Source: Streptomyces sp. ICC1 | GTDB taxonomy: Bacteria; Actinomycetota; Actinomycetes; Streptomycetales; Streptomycetaceae | NCBI RefSeq assembly: GCF_003287935.1 | Contig: NZ_CP030287.1 | Location: 4,740,267-4,804,266, forward strand | Length of the DNA stretch: 64,000 nucleotides | Direction of reading: 5' to 3' | Shown: positions 50,488 through 59,419 of the stretch, piece by piece | Layout: the number at the start of each line of letters is the position of its first letter | Numbering within the stretch: position 1 is the stretch's first letter | Made by a program: the position numbers and the translations under genes | The notes under the pieces: generated by a model | What the model saw: only the letters and a program-made list of their open reading frames with translations | Databases searched by the model: none | Told to the model about the DNA's origin: nothing

Positions 50488-51006
50488 CTAGTCGCGCCAA
50501 GCCTGACCGCTCACCTGGGCGTACTGCCAGTGCTGGACCCGTGCGCCGTTCGCCCCGCTGGAGTTCTCCACTTCAAGGAACTTGCCGGTTCCGCTGTTCA
50601 TAATGGCGGCGCCGCCAGGCCTGGGACCGGCCCCCATCCAAAGCTGGTGCTTCACCCCAGGGGTGCAGGTCCACTGCTGTACGGGCGCGCCGTTGTGCTT
50701 CCAGCCGTTCTCGACCTCAAGGCACTTGCCGCTCTTCGCGTTGACGATCCAGAATTCGGCGGGGGAACCGGCGGGAACAGTCTTCCAGTAAGCCCCGCTT
50801 TGGCCGACACACGTCCACTGCTGGGCCTTCGCTCCGTTGGCTGTGCTGGAGTTCTCTATTTCCAGACACTTGCCCGAGCTATTGATCAGCAGCTCCGCTG
50901 CCGCGAGGGGCTCGTTTACGGGTTCGGCATGGCCGACTCCCGTTGCCGCCAGCACCATCACCGCAGCCGATGCCCCCACAGCAAGAAATCTCGATGACGT
51001 CTTCAA
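50488..51006 (-). CDS. Secreted ricin-type beta-trefoil lectin domain protein
   Basis: 172 residues from a TTG start at 51006, preceded by AGGGGGA. A signal peptide (FLAVGASAAVMVLAATGVGH) is followed by three beta-trefoil subrepeats, each with a SGKCLEIEN/SGKCLEVEN/TGKFLEVEN strand and a QxW-type motif (AQQWTC, VQQWTC, VQHWQY). This is a single RICIN/CBM13-like module with no catalytic domain attached, so it should be an extracellular carbohydrate-binding protein. It is transcribed divergently from the snapalysin gene, 360 bp away. Confidence 0.9.
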   Translation of the reverse strand: MKTSSRFLAVGASAAVMVLAATGVGHAEPVNEPLAAAELLINSSGKCLEIENSSTANGAKAQQWTCVGQSGAYWKTVPAGSPAEFWIVNAKSGKCLEVENGWKHNGAPVQQWTCTPGVKHQLWMGAGPRPGGAAIMNSGTGKFLEVENSSGANGARVQHWQYAQVSGQAWRD

Positions 51007-51366
51007 CTTCGTCCCCCTGAGCTCCTGTTACAAAATAATTGAACCTGGATGATCTTACCCAAGGCTCAACTGTCAGGCCCCGGTGGCTTCGTTCACTTCA
51101 ACTGACAGCGTTTATCCGTGCCCGCTTGCCGAGCGGGCCGCGCGAGGCCCCTGGATGGTGGCGCCCGCTGACCGGGCATCGGCTGGAGTGCCTGCCGGAA
51201 TTGGCTGGCAGGTGCATGACGGGTTGATGGGGTGCGGGGCTACCTTCTTAGGGCTCCGGAGGGGCGGCTGTCCGAACATGCGGGCCACCGGCGGGCGGTG
51301 ACGGCGTCTCCAGTGCCCCGGTTCCGCCGAGGGGCCGGGTCCCCCCACGCATGAAGGAAGACGACC
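51007..51366. other. Divergent intergenic region, no gene seen
   Basis: 360 bp between the lectin and snapalysin genes. An AT-rich patch (TGTTACAAAATAATTGAACC at 51027-51046) just upstream of the lectin start is the likely promoter area for that gene. No further structure was recognised. Confidence 0.5.
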
Positions 51367-51939
51367 ATGTCTCTGGGCACCTGGCTGAAAGCAGGCGCAT
51401 CCGCCGCCGCAATGGTTCTCGCGGCGGCACCCGGCGCGACGGCGGCACCCGCGCCCATACCGGACGCCTCCGCAGCGATAGTGACGCTCCGTTACGACGA
51501 CAGTCGGGCCGGCGGTTGGGAAGCGGCCATCACGGCCGGGGTCGCTTCCTGGAACGCGAACGTCAGCAACGTTCGGCTGGTGGAGGCCGCGCCCGGGGTC
51601 CGGGCCGAGATCGTCATCGTGGCCACCACCGGCTGGCCGCAGGCCACCCTCGGTCCGGTCCGTCCCGGACGACAGGTACGAGTCGAACTCGGCGCGCAGG
51701 CTGTGAGCCAGGGGTACGACAAGACGCGCATCGCTGCGCACGAGCTGGGCCACAGCCTGGGCCTCCCGGACACCAAGCCGGGGCCGTGCTCCCAGCTGAT
51801 GTCCGGGTCCAGCCCCGGGACGGCCTGCACCAACGCCGTGCCCAACGCGACCGAGCGGTCCCGCGTGCAGAACGCGTACGCGAACGGACTCGCGGCAACC
51901 GTGCCGACCGACGGCAGGGTACTCATCGACGCCCCCTGA
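51367..51939 (+). CDS. Snapalysin-like secreted metalloprotease (M7)
   Basis: 190 residues from ATG 51367 with AAGGAAGA upstream. A signal peptide ends near residue 27 (VLAAAPGATAA). The zinc motif HELGHSLGLPD (H125, E126, H129 and D135) is the HExxHxxGxxD form of snapalysin, the small neutral protease of Streptomyces, which uses aspartate as third ligand. Two cysteines further on (GPCSQLMS and TACTNA) fit the family disulfide. No propeptide of the usual length is obvious, and the LysR regulator often next to snpA is not seen here. Confidence 0.9.
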   Translation: MSLGTWLKAGASAAAMVLAAAPGATAAPAPIPDASAAIVTLRYDDSRAGGWEAAITAGVASWNANVSNVRLVEAAPGVRAEIVIVATTGWPQATLGPVRPGRQVRVELGAQAVSQGYDKTRIAAHELGHSLGLPDTKPGPCSQLMSGSSPGTACTNAVPNATERSRVQNAYANGLAATVPTDGRVLIDAP

Positions 51940-52202
51940 CCGTCGGGGTCGACGGGTGGGCCGGTGCGGGGCCGTGGCGGGGACGGGACTCCCGGAGGGC
52001 CGCCGTGCCGGTCCACTGCCGCGCTTTCATCGGGATGCAGCTTGGGGCGCTTCACCGGGATGAGTTGGCCTGGGTAACGGAACGCGGCATAGGCCGAAGC
52101 CGTCGTCGCCGCCCAGCGGCAGCAGGCTGCACGGGCCAAGGCGCGCGAGGCGTACGCGGTGACGGCGGCGGCTCCCGCACCCGGACGGCGGGGGATCCGG
52201 GC

Positions 52203-52502
52203 GTGCGCGGGGACCGGGTACGGGCGGTGTGGTGGGCGCTGTCGGGCCGGGTCCGGATCGCTGCCCGGGGCCTGCTGCTGGCCGGAGTGTTGCCCGCGGC
52301 CGCCTGGCGTCTGGTGCAGGCCGGCTTCACCCTGACGGTGCTGGGCGGCACGGCCGCCGTGGCCATCTTGTACCGGGGCGCCGTGTACCGGCCGCAGCTC
52401 GCCCCCTCCGGCCGGGCCGCTGGTGGCGCCCTCGGCGGAAGTCCAGCGGCACGCCGCCCGCGAGGCGGCCACCGGGCCCGGCGCCTGACCGGAGAGAGCT
52501 GA
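52203..52502 (+). CDS. Small membrane hypothetical protein (uncertain)
   Basis: 99 residues if GTG 52203 is used. A hydrophobic stretch (VRIAARGLLLAGVLPAAAWR, continuing FTLTVLGGTAAVAILYRGAV) suggests two membrane helices, then a basic disordered tail. There is no strong ribosome site and the 260 bp before it show no gene, so this is tentative. It is followed 14 bp later by another small membrane gene, an arrangement often seen in plasmid transfer regions. Confidence 0.35.
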   Translation: MRGDRVRAVWWALSGRVRIAARGLLLAGVLPAAAWRLVQAGFTLTVLGGTAAVAILYRGAVYRPQLAPSGRAAGGALGGSPAARRPRGGHRARRLTGES

Positions 52503-52515
52503 GGGAGGGACGCGG

Positions 52516-52749
52516 TTGGTGATGACGGGCAGGCAGCGCCGAGCCGGTGGCGGTGCGTTGGCGGGGACGGTGCTGGCTGCGGCAGGCTGGTGGGCGCAGT
52601 GGTCCGGGTACGAGGTCGTGGTCCTGGCCTTGACTGTGCTGGCCGGGGCCGTGGTGCTGGGCAGCAGTGTGTGGCGCTCGGGCGCCCTGCACCTTCCGCA
52701 AGCCGCGGCGGACCTGGGCAAGCCCCCGTCACGGCTTGCCCAGGGCTGA
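52516..52749 (+). CDS. Small membrane hypothetical protein
   Basis: 77 residues from GTG 52516, with GAGGGAGGG 6 bp upstream. Two adjacent hydrophobic segments (ALAGTVLAAAGWWAQW and YEVVVLALTVLAGAVVLGSS) predict a membrane hairpin, followed by a polar tail. The strong ribosome site makes it more convincing than its neighbour at 52203. No family is recognised. Confidence 0.5.
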   Translation: MVMTGRQRRAGGGALAGTVLAAAGWWAQWSGYEVVVLALTVLAGAVVLGSSVWRSGALHLPQAAADLGKPPSRLAQG

Positions 52750-52765
52750 ACTCCGGGAAGGACCC

Positions 52766-53728
52766 GTGCATGTGAAGACGGGCAACCCCTTGACCTCCTA
52801 TGAATCGTTGGCGGTCAAGGGGCTACCCGCCAACCATGACCGTGTGCCGGGTTCCGCCGGGTCCTGCGCGCTGGTGATCAGCTCGACCATGTTGCGGCCG
52901 CCTGGGGCTCCCCGCGCCGTCTATCCAGCCTCGCGTGCGCCTTTAGGCCATTACGCCGTGTTCGATTTTGTAAAGACGGTGGGGGCTTCAGGCTTGGCGG
53001 GGCGAAGCATCACGTGTGTCCACGGGACGCCCACATCATCATCTTTGGGGGAGCCATGGCATCGGTCCAGGAATGGAAATTGGACTCTGGAACCGCGCGG
53101 GTATTTCCCGCGAGGGAGAACGGCATCACCAAGCCGCTCGTTGGCTCACGAGGGAGGAACGGGCGCTACGGACTTGGCCGCATTCGAAGCCAGCCTCGAC
53201 GCCGACCCCTACTCGTTCCTCCTTGCCGCGCGAGCGTATCGGTATGACCTGATCCTGGTCGGCTACAACGCCGGCACCAGCCTCGCCGGCCAGGCGAACA
53301 CGGTCACCTACGCCATTCGCAAGGTGATCGCCGAGCACATCGGTGGCGACAACACGATGACCGTGGGCGGCATCGGCCGAGGCGCACTGGTGGCCCGATA
53401 CGCCCTCGCAAGTTTCGAGGCCCGTAACGAGAATCACCAGGTCGAGCGCTACTTCTCCTACAACGGAACGGTGCCCTCTCAGGAGGAGGGCGAAGAGCTG
53501 AAGAGGCTGCGCGACTGGCCGATCAGGCCTCTCAAGATCGGGCTGGTCAGCGCCGACTTCACAAGCGAAATGGTCGTCGACCCGCCCGAGTACAGCCCCT
53601 TCGACGAAGGCAAGAAGGGTGCCGCCAACCCGGGGGGCCAGCTGATCACCAGCGAGCTCGGATCCTGGCTGCTGAACGCCTGGACCGCAAGAACTAGACC
53701 TCACCGGCAAGCACCGGCACCAGCCTGA
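52766..53728 (+). CDS. Alpha/beta-hydrolase-like protein with altered nucleophile elbow
   Basis: 320 residues from GTG 52766 with GGGAAGG upstream. From about residue 140 the sequence reads LAAFEASLDADPYSFLLAAR, then AYRYDLILVGYNAGTSLAGQ and TMTVGGIGRGALVARYALAS, with FSYNGTVPS following. The layout is that of esterases where the strand before the elbow is followed by GxSxG, but here the elbow is G-I-G-R-G with glycine at the serine position. Residues 40-135 are poorly structured, and other frames look equally plausible there, so a frameshift upstream is possible. A strong terminator overlaps the stop. Confidence 0.5.
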   Translation: MHVKTGNPLTSYESLAVKGLPANHDRVPGSAGSCALVISSTMLRPPGAPRAVYPASRAPLGHYAVFDFVKTVGASGLAGRSITCVHGTPTSSSLGEPWHRSRNGNWTLEPRGYFPRGRTASPSRSLAHEGGTGATDLAAFEASLDADPYSFLLAARAYRYDLILVGYNAGTSLAGQANTVTYAIRKVIAEHIGGDNTMTVGGIGRGALVARYALASFEARNENHQVERYFSYNGTVPSQEEGEELKRLRDWPIRPLKIGLVSADFTSEMVVDPPEYSPFDEGKKGAANPGGQLITSELGSWLLNAWTARTRPHRQAPAPA

Positions 53729-53767
53729 GCGCCCTGCACAGCCAAAGCGGCCGTGCAGGGCGCTCAG
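53725..53767 (+). terminator. Hairpin with 15-bp perfect arms after the hydrolase-like gene
   Basis: CTGAGCGCCCTGCAC (53725-53739) and GTGCAGGGCGCTCAG (53753-53767) with a 13-base loop; the left arm includes the stop codon. Confidence 0.8.
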
Positions 53768-53798
53768 TCACACCCGCGTGCAGTCACAGGTCGTGCAC

Positions 53799-53838
53799 GC
53801 GCAGGTTGGTTGAGCACTGCGCAGTTTCACTGGTTCCC
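53799..53838 (+). repeat. 40-bp direct repeat, copy A
   Basis: Begins GCGCAGGTTGGTTGAGCA and matches copy B at 54217-54256 at 34 of 40 positions. A shortened inverted relative (CTGCTCAGTTTCACTGAC on the minus strand) lies at 54066-54083. The repeats bracket the DUF3732 fragment and could be ends of a small mobile unit. Confidence 0.7.
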
Positions 53839-53853
53839 AGGATGCGGCGGCGG

Positions 53854-54085
53854 CTACGAGGTGGGGTTGATGGCGAGCCAGGCGGTGGGGATGAGCTCTT
53901 CGCCGCCGCACCCGTTGTAGCGGATGGAGTTCTGGTACCAGGGATGGGGCAGGTCGGCGTGGTCGCTGACGATGATCTGGAAGCCGGGGGAGAGTTCGGT
54001 GACGACATCAACCCAGTCCACCCCCGCTACGCTGGGGGCGCCTGCATCCAGAGACTGTTGTCGCTGGTCAGTGAAACTGAGCAGT
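53854..54085 (-). pseudogene. C-terminal fragment of a DUF3732-type ATPase
   Basis: The minus strand reads [20 protein letters not shown], then [20 protein letters not shown] and [15 protein letters not shown] before a TAG at 53854-53856. The [15 protein letters not shown] pattern matches the C-terminal end of DUF3732 proteins, SMC/Rad50-like ATPases found in three-component defence-type loci. The large N-terminal ATPase part is missing and no start codon fits. It is bracketed by the repeats at 53799 and 54217. Confidence 0.5.
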
Positions 54086-54786
54086 CGTTATGCTGCTGAC
54101 CTTGGGTTGTGCAGTTTGGGTGAGCGGTTTCGCGATGGGGCGGCTCACTGAATCTGCGCAGAGACTGGGCCTCGTTAGTCGTCTGACCTGCAGTGTTCGT
54201 CATCCCGTGTGCGGTTGCGCAGGTTGGTTGAGCATTGTGCAGTTTCGCTTATCCCCGACAACGGCGGCGCCCAGGGCTTCGGTGTAGTCGTGTGACGTCC
54301 GGTTCGTGACGGTCTGTCGGATAGGCGGCCCTGGGAACGTGACAGGCACGGCTTCCAAGATCATGGAGTTCTCGACGCCCCGTGATCCGAGTGGAAGACC
54401 CTGCCTGCCGACGCAACATCGCCGATCCCGCCTGCTCTTGACCAACTCCGCCAGCAGTCCGAGTCCCGGCCCGAGGAGATCCCGAGCCTACTGGAATGGC
54501 TCGCGGGGTGCTGGACCCGCGTGATCCATGCGGGGTCCGCAGGCGGTGCACTCGAAGGTCGTTTGGCTCTCGCGTGACTTCGGGCCCAGATGCCCCTACA
54601 GGGCCCACCCCTGATGCCTGGCGGGACAGATGGCGTTCGTCGAGATCGACGCCGCCCACGCCGCGTGCTTCGGCCGCGCCAACGAGTAGTCGAGGTCGCT
54701 ACGGCCGCGTCGGCCGCCATCTGCCGCACCAGGCGAGTAGAAGGGATGGCAAACCGCCAACCTCAGCGTTCCGAGACGAGGACACC
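54086..54786. other. Non-coding or degraded stretch
   Basis: No gene could be supported across this 700 bp. It contains direct-repeat copy B (54217-54256). Several short frames exist but lack starts, ribosome sites or recognisable content. Confidence 0.5.
54217..54256 (+). repeat. 40-bp direct repeat, copy B
   Basis: Starts GCGCAGGTTGGTTGAGCA, identical to copy A over the first 18 bases and 34 of 40 overall. Same orientation as copy A, 418 bp away. Confidence 0.7.
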
Positions 54787-55389
54787 ATGTCGCACGCCCG
54801 GCCCGCTCTGCGCCGCCCGGAAGCCAGGCTCGCTCTCGCACTGGCGTTCGCGGCTGCCGCCGCGGTCTTCGTCGCCGTCTTCCTGTTCGGCCGGGCGAAC
54901 ACTCCGGACTACACCGCGACACTGTTCGGCCAGGCGGACGCCGATGCCGTGCGTCTCAAGGCACAGCTCGCCACCGGCGTCCTGGGGCTGGCCGCTCTCC
55001 AGCTGCTGCTGGCGCTGTGGATGTACCGTCGGCTGCCCGGGGTGCGCCGGGTGCCGGGCCCGGTGCCGATCACCCACCGGATCGTCGGTGTGGTCCTGTT
55101 CGCCCTCACCGTCCCGATCGCGGTGCACTGCGTTCAGGCGTATGGCGTGCAGCTGACCGGCTCGCGTGTCGCAGTGCACTCGATCGCGGGCTGCTTCTTC
55201 TACGGGGCGTTCGCCGCCAAGGTCCTGCTGGTGCAGAGCCGTCGCCTGCCGGGCTGGGCCCTGCCACTGGCCGGGGGCGCGCTGGTGGTCGTCGTGGTGG
55301 TCCTCTGGTACACGAGTGCGCTGTGGCACTTCAACGGAGACAGCGTGCCGGTGCTGTCGCTCGGACACCACCACCTGCCACCGGGGTAG
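54787..55389 (+). CDS. DUF6529 family membrane protein, cytochrome b561-like
   Basis: 200 residues from ATG 54787. Five hydrophobic helices, the first at 17-34, then about 58-76, 93-115, 122-145 and 155-175. Conserved histidines lie in helices (ITHRIVGVVLFALTVPIAVH and SRVAVHSIAGCFFYGAFAAK), a pattern like heme-ligating b561-type proteins. The DYTATLFGQADADAVRLKAQ start and SALWHFNGD end match DUF6529 as I recall it. A role in membrane electron transfer is possible but not shown. It is one of few intact genes in this decayed region. Confidence 0.7.
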   Translation: MSHARPALRRPEARLALALAFAAAAAVFVAVFLFGRANTPDYTATLFGQADADAVRLKAQLATGVLGLAALQLLLALWMYRRLPGVRRVPGPVPITHRIVGVVLFALTVPIAVHCVQAYGVQLTGSRVAVHSIAGCFFYGAFAAKVLLVQSRRLPGWALPLAGGALVVVVVVLWYTSALWHFNGDSVPVLSLGHHHLPPG

Positions 55390-55558
55390 ATGTGACGATC
55401 GGACGAGCGCCGTAGAGCAGGGCCTATCGGATGACGCTCCTCGGCAGCGGCCCCTCGGCGCGGTATAGACCGCGCGCAGCCGGTCGTGTACGTCGTGGCG
55501 GCCGAGGGCGAAGAGAGCGAAGGGGCTGCCGCTCTCGCTGGGGATTTCCGGTGCGAAC

Positions 55559-55845
55559 ATGCACGACAGCCTCGGTCTTGAACCGCTCGTGCGGGGCATC
55601 CCGCCGATCCGGTCTCGACGAGGACCTCGTCGACGGCGCCCCGGCAAGCTCCACGGAGGCAAGGGCTACGACTACAACCACCTGCGTCGATGGCTCCGCA
55701 AACGCGGCATCCGCCACCGCACCGCCCGCAAGGGCATCGACTCCTCACAACGGCTCGGCCGCCACCGCTGGGTTGTCGAACGGACCGTGTCCTGGCTCGC
55801 CGGCTGCCGTCGGCTCCACCGCCGCTACGAACGCAAGGGCTCGGC
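55559..55845 (+). pseudogene. IS5-family transposase fragment
   Basis: The frame reads HDSLGLEPLVRGIPPIRSRR, then GPRRRRPGKLHGGKGYDYNH, LRRWLRKRGIRHR and GRHRWVVERTVSWLAGCRRL followed by HRRYERKG. This is the C-terminal half of an IS112/IS1373-like DDE transposase; the catalytic glutamate (VERT) is present, but the N-terminal half is absent. After ERKG it switches abruptly to sequence belonging to the ISL3-type remnant on the other strand, so one has been joined to the other at about 55845. Confidence 0.7.
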
Positions 55846-57036
55846 GGTCCGGGCGCCGGAGTTCCGGGTGCGGGGCGGAAGGCCGCGAGGTAGTCGCGGA
55901 CGGAGGCGTATCCGTCGGGGTAGCCGCGTCCGGCGATCTCGCGATGTAGGGCCGGGGCGTTCGTGCACCCCTCTGCCCAGCGCCGTTGCAGGTATGGCTT
56001 GTAGGGATCAAGTTTGCTCGGACGCGGAGGCATGCCGACGAACGTCTCCTGCCAGCGGGCGGCGTGCGCGTATCGCATCACCGTTTTCCGGCCCCAGGCG
56101 AGGTGCCGGGCGATCGCCCGGAGACCGTGCCCCTGAGCCATCAGTTCGTGGACCTGGGCGTGGGCGGCCCGTTTGCGTTCTGCTCGCGGCCCTGTGGGAT
56201 CCGGCCCAGCCGTCGGCTCCGTGTCGTCCGCCGGCGTCGACGGCGCCGGGACCGGTGCCTGGAGGCAGGAGCGGTGTGCTCCGACGGTCTTCTCCACCGC
56301 CCGGCCGAGTCCCTGCCAGAGATGGAAGCGGTCGGTAACATGGACCGCATCCGGGGCGCCGAGCCGTGAGCCTTCCGCGTAGGCCCCGGCCCGGTCCCGG
56401 CAGATCACTTCCACACCCGGATGCGCGGCCAGCCAGGCGGCCAGAGGACCTGCCTCGCGGCCCGGCAGCACGTCGATGACCTGGTGCGTCTCGCCATTGG
56501 TGATCACAGTGGCGTACGTGGCCCCACGCCGGGTGGAAATCATCGACGCCGAGGACCCGTGGCACCTCGGCCTCGGGGTCAGGTAGAGCCAGCACCCGCC
56601 GAAGGAACGTCATGCGGCCCGCCGCGATGCCGAAGGAGTTCGCGAGCCGGGATCCGGCCCGGCCGGCGAGGGCGAGCCCGATCACCTCCAACCAGGTGCC
56701 CAGTCGCCGCGTGCAGCGTGCGTACGGAGTGGTCAGCTGAGTAAAGCGCTCGGCGAAGGTCCGACGCTCACAACGAGCGTTGTCACAGATGAAACGGCGT
56801 ACCAGCAGCGTGATCACCACGGGCTGACCACCCATCGGAAGGTCCTGCACCCGCCGGTGATAACGGTCGTGGACACGCTCGCCACACCGCCCGCAGTCCG
56901 GGCAATCCTCACTCGCCGCCCGGCCCCACCCCGTGATGAACACCAGCCCCAGTGACGACCGGACAGCTCTGATGACGAGTCCGCCGTCCAGGCCGGCGAA
57001 CGCGAGCGAGGGCCAGCAGGAATCTCCGAGGTCCAT
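55845..57036 (-). pseudogene. ISL3-family transposase, frameshifted and 3'-truncated
   Basis: From ATG 57036 the minus strand encodes an ISL3-type N-terminus with a CPDCGRCGERVHDRYHRRV zinc-finger segment, a FICDNARCERRTFAERF block and RVLGVDDF. At about 56530 the frame shifts: the next block RRGATYATVITNGETHQVID is in another frame and continues to VHVTDRFHLWQGLGRAVEKT, a KTVMRYAHAARWQ segment and YASVRDYLAAFRPAP. The protein then ends at the junction with the IS5 fragment, so the C-terminal part is missing. Inactive remnant. Confidence 0.8.
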
Positions 57037-57381
57037 GCCCGACCATCCGCGCGCACGCCTCTGCCCGTCACGACCCGAACCCTTAGCTGATGGAGCGTCA
57101 CCCTGCGGCCGCCAGGCGCGTCACAGCGACCGGGCACACCGGCGCACTACGCCCCACTCGAACACGGCCATCACTCTCCGCGACGACTCCCCAAGATCTG
57201 TGCCGGACCCCAGTTGTCACTGACGCAGCCAAGTGAGACGCCCAGGTCGCGTACTGACGTGAAAGCGAGAGATCGCATTCAGGTCCGAGCCGCTGACCCC
57301 GCTGGGATACACCCGAGTCCACAAGTACGACCTCGTGGACTGGATGCGCCCGGCACCCGGCAAGAACCCGGGAGCCGCCGC
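57037..57381. other. Intergenic stretch with a short gene fragment
   Basis: No full gene. Near its end (about 57288-57385, plus) a frame reads PLTPLGYTRVHKYDLVDWMR then PAPGKNPGAAA and a stop that overlaps the next GTG. It looks like the tail of a protein whose beginning has been lost; the family is not recognised. Confidence 0.4.
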
Positions 57382-57564
57382 GTGACCACGCCTGGTGGGC
57401 CGATCGTGTCCCTGCGATCCACCCTCATCCTTTTCGGCGGCGTGATCGTCGCGGCTGCGGCCGGCATCTGGACCTGGCGCTTCGATCCGGCTGTCGCGGC
57501 TGGTACTGCAGTGGTTTCCTTCGCTGGAACCGTCATTTTCCTCAGCAGCATCAGCGAGTCCTGA
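57382..57564 (+). CDS. Small membrane protein
   Basis: 60 residues from GTG 57382, overlapping the stop of the upstream fragment (GTGA). Two hydrophobic segments (LRSTLILFGGVIVAAAAGIW and VAAGTAVVSFAGTVIFLSSI). The translational coupling to a fragment suggests that it once belonged to an operon that has been cut. No ribosome site of its own is obvious. Function unknown. Confidence 0.4.
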   Translation: MTTPGGPIVSLRSTLILFGGVIVAAAAGIWTWRFDPAVAAGTAVVSFAGTVIFLSSISES

Positions 57565-57719
57565 GGCGGCTCGACCCTACAGATCGGCCCTGCCGAGCCT
57601 CCGGATCAATGAGGCTCGGCGGGGCCGATCTAACCTCAGATCTAGTCAGGGCGACGCGAGAGCGTCTCGCTGGATCTTCTCGGTGACAGCCATCTGGTGA
57701 AGGGCCGGACAGCCACACG

Positions 57720-57845
57720 GTGGCCCGCCAGATGTTCGTCTCCGAGCACACCGTGCAGGACCACCTCAAGTCGGTGTTCGCCAAGACCGCGACGAACAAC
57801 ATCAGAATGCCGCTGGCCCGCGCACTCGGAACGCGAACCGCGGGC
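57720..57845 (+). pseudogene. LuxR-type helix-turn-helix fragment
   Basis: The frame reads VARQMFVSEHTVQDHLKSVF then AKTATNNIR, the recognition-helix region of a LuxR/FixJ-type regulator (usual form VSEHTVQDHLKSVFAKTGVR). Only about 40 residues remain, with no receiver or ATPase domain upstream. It abuts the 3' end of the minus-strand hydrolase gene. Confidence 0.6.
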
Positions 57846-57847
57846 CG

Positions 57848-59419
57848 CTACCCCGCCTGCTTGACGCAGGTCTGGTCCCTCGCCGGCAGCTTGCCGGTGG
57901 CCAGGTACCGGTTGACCTGGTCGTCCACGCACGCGTTGCCGTAGCGCCCGAAGAGGGCGTGCCGGTTGGCGCCCTCGAGGGTGACCAGCCTGGAGCTCGG
58001 CAGCTGCTTGTGCAGCTCGACGCTTCCCTTGTACGTCGTACGCGGGTCACCGGTGGCGGCGACGATCAGTGCAGGGGCATCGCGCCGCACCCGGGTGGGC
58101 TCTTCGCGCGGCGAGTCCCAGAAGGCGCACGGGTTGATGTTGTTGGTCAGAGCGCCGAACAGCGGGTGCGCGGTGCGGTTGCGCTCGATGTCCCGCCAGT
58201 AGAGCTCGGGATCGCGCGCGGCGGCCACGTCCCCGCAGATCACGGCGGACTGCGCGCCGGTGGGCTCGCCCTCACCGCGCAGCACGTACCGGAGCTCCGG
58301 GACGAGCATCGGCGGCACCGTCGTCGGCCGGCCCTCCGCGGCTTTGGCCAGTACGGAAAGCAGCTCGCCGAACGACGCCCGCGCCGGGGCGGTGTCGTCC
58401 GCGATGCCCGAGAAGAGGAGGAGCGGCACCTGGCTGTCGTCGATCCGGAAGGCATCGGCGCCGGCGCCGATGGTCAGCGGACCGCGCGCGGCCGCCGCGA
58501 CGATGCGGTCGACGGCGGCGAGCACCTCGGCGCGGCTGCGGCCGAGGCCGTAGGCGTCGTGGTGCTCCGCGGCCCAGGCGGCCCAGTCGGACAGCGCCTT
58601 CTCGTTCTCGCGTTCGGTGCCCTTCAGTAGCCGGGGGCGGTAGTCGCTCGGGTTGATCGCCCCGTCCAGCACCATCCGGTCGTGGCGGCCGGGGAACATC
58701 TGCGTGTAGACCGTGCCCAGGTAGGTGCCGTACGAGTAGCCCAGGAAGGAGATCTTCCGCTCGCCGAGCGTGCCGCGGATGACGTCCATGTCGCGGGCCG
58801 TGTTGCGGGTGGTGATGTGGGGGAGCACCGCGGCATCGGTGGCCCGGCACTTGTCGGCCAGGCTCTTCTGCAGGGCGACCTGGCGGTCGAAGCCCGCCCG
58901 GCCGGTGCCGGCGGACAGCCAGGTCATGCCGACGGGCAAGCCGCAGTCCAGCGCGGTGCTGCGCCCGATGAAGCGCGGGTCGAAGCCGACGATGTCGTAG
59001 CGCGCGCCGACCTCCTTCATCGACGCGCGGGCCTGCGGCGGGGACTGGAGCGCGGGACCGCCCGGACCGCCGTTGTTGAGGAGGATCGCGCCGATGCGGT
59101 GGCGGGCGTCGGTGGCCTTGAGCCGGGAGATCGCCACGGTGATCGTGCGCCCCCGGGGGTCGGCGTAGTCCAGGGGCACGGTTACGTCCGCGCACTGCAC
59201 GCCTGCCTGGTCCAGATCGCGGCCCGTGGTGTCGTCGGGGCCCTTGATGCAGCTGCCCCAGTTGAGGTGTTGGTGGTAGTACCGGTCCAGTCCGGCCCCG
59301 GAGCTGTCCTGGGCGGGGGTCTCGGCGGCCGTGGCCAGGACGGGGGAGGACGTGAGGCAGGCGGCGAGGGTGAGGCCCACGGCCAAGGCGCGGCGTGCGG
59401 CGGGGCTGACAGTGGTCAC
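57848..59419 (-). CDS. Secreted alpha/beta hydrolase, tripeptidyl aminopeptidase (TAP) family
   Basis: 523 residues; GTG 59419 is preferred for the AAGGAGACC site and gives a good signal peptide (RRALAVGLTLAACLTSSPVL). Motifs: LNNGGPGGPA (oxyanion region), VGFDPRFIGRS, the nucleophile elbow FLGYSYGTYLG with serine, and a C-terminal TAP-like segment ALIVAATGDPRTTYKGSVEL with GANRHALFG carrying the histidine. Members remove tripeptides from secreted substrates in Streptomyces. It is complete and probably functional, unlike most of its neighbourhood. Confidence 0.92.
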   Translation of the reverse strand: MTTVSPAARRALAVGLTLAACLTSSPVLATAAETPAQDSSGAGLDRYYHQHLNWGSCIKGPDDTTGRDLDQAGVQCADVTVPLDYADPRGRTITVAISRLKATDARHRIGAILLNNGGPGGPALQSPPQARASMKEVGARYDIVGFDPRFIGRSTALDCGLPVGMTWLSAGTGRAGFDRQVALQKSLADKCRATDAAVLPHITTRNTARDMDVIRGTLGERKISFLGYSYGTYLGTVYTQMFPGRHDRMVLDGAINPSDYRPRLLKGTERENEKALSDWAAWAAEHHDAYGLGRSRAEVLAAVDRIVAAAARGPLTIGAGADAFRIDDSQVPLLLFSGIADDTAPARASFGELLSVLAKAAEGRPTTVPPMLVPELRYVLRGEGEPTGAQSAVICGDVAAARDPELYWRDIERNRTAHPLFGALTNNINPCAFWDSPREEPTRVRRDAPALIVAATGDPRTTYKGSVELHKQLPSSRLVTLEGANRHALFGRYGNACVDDQVNRYLATGKLPARDQTCVKQAG

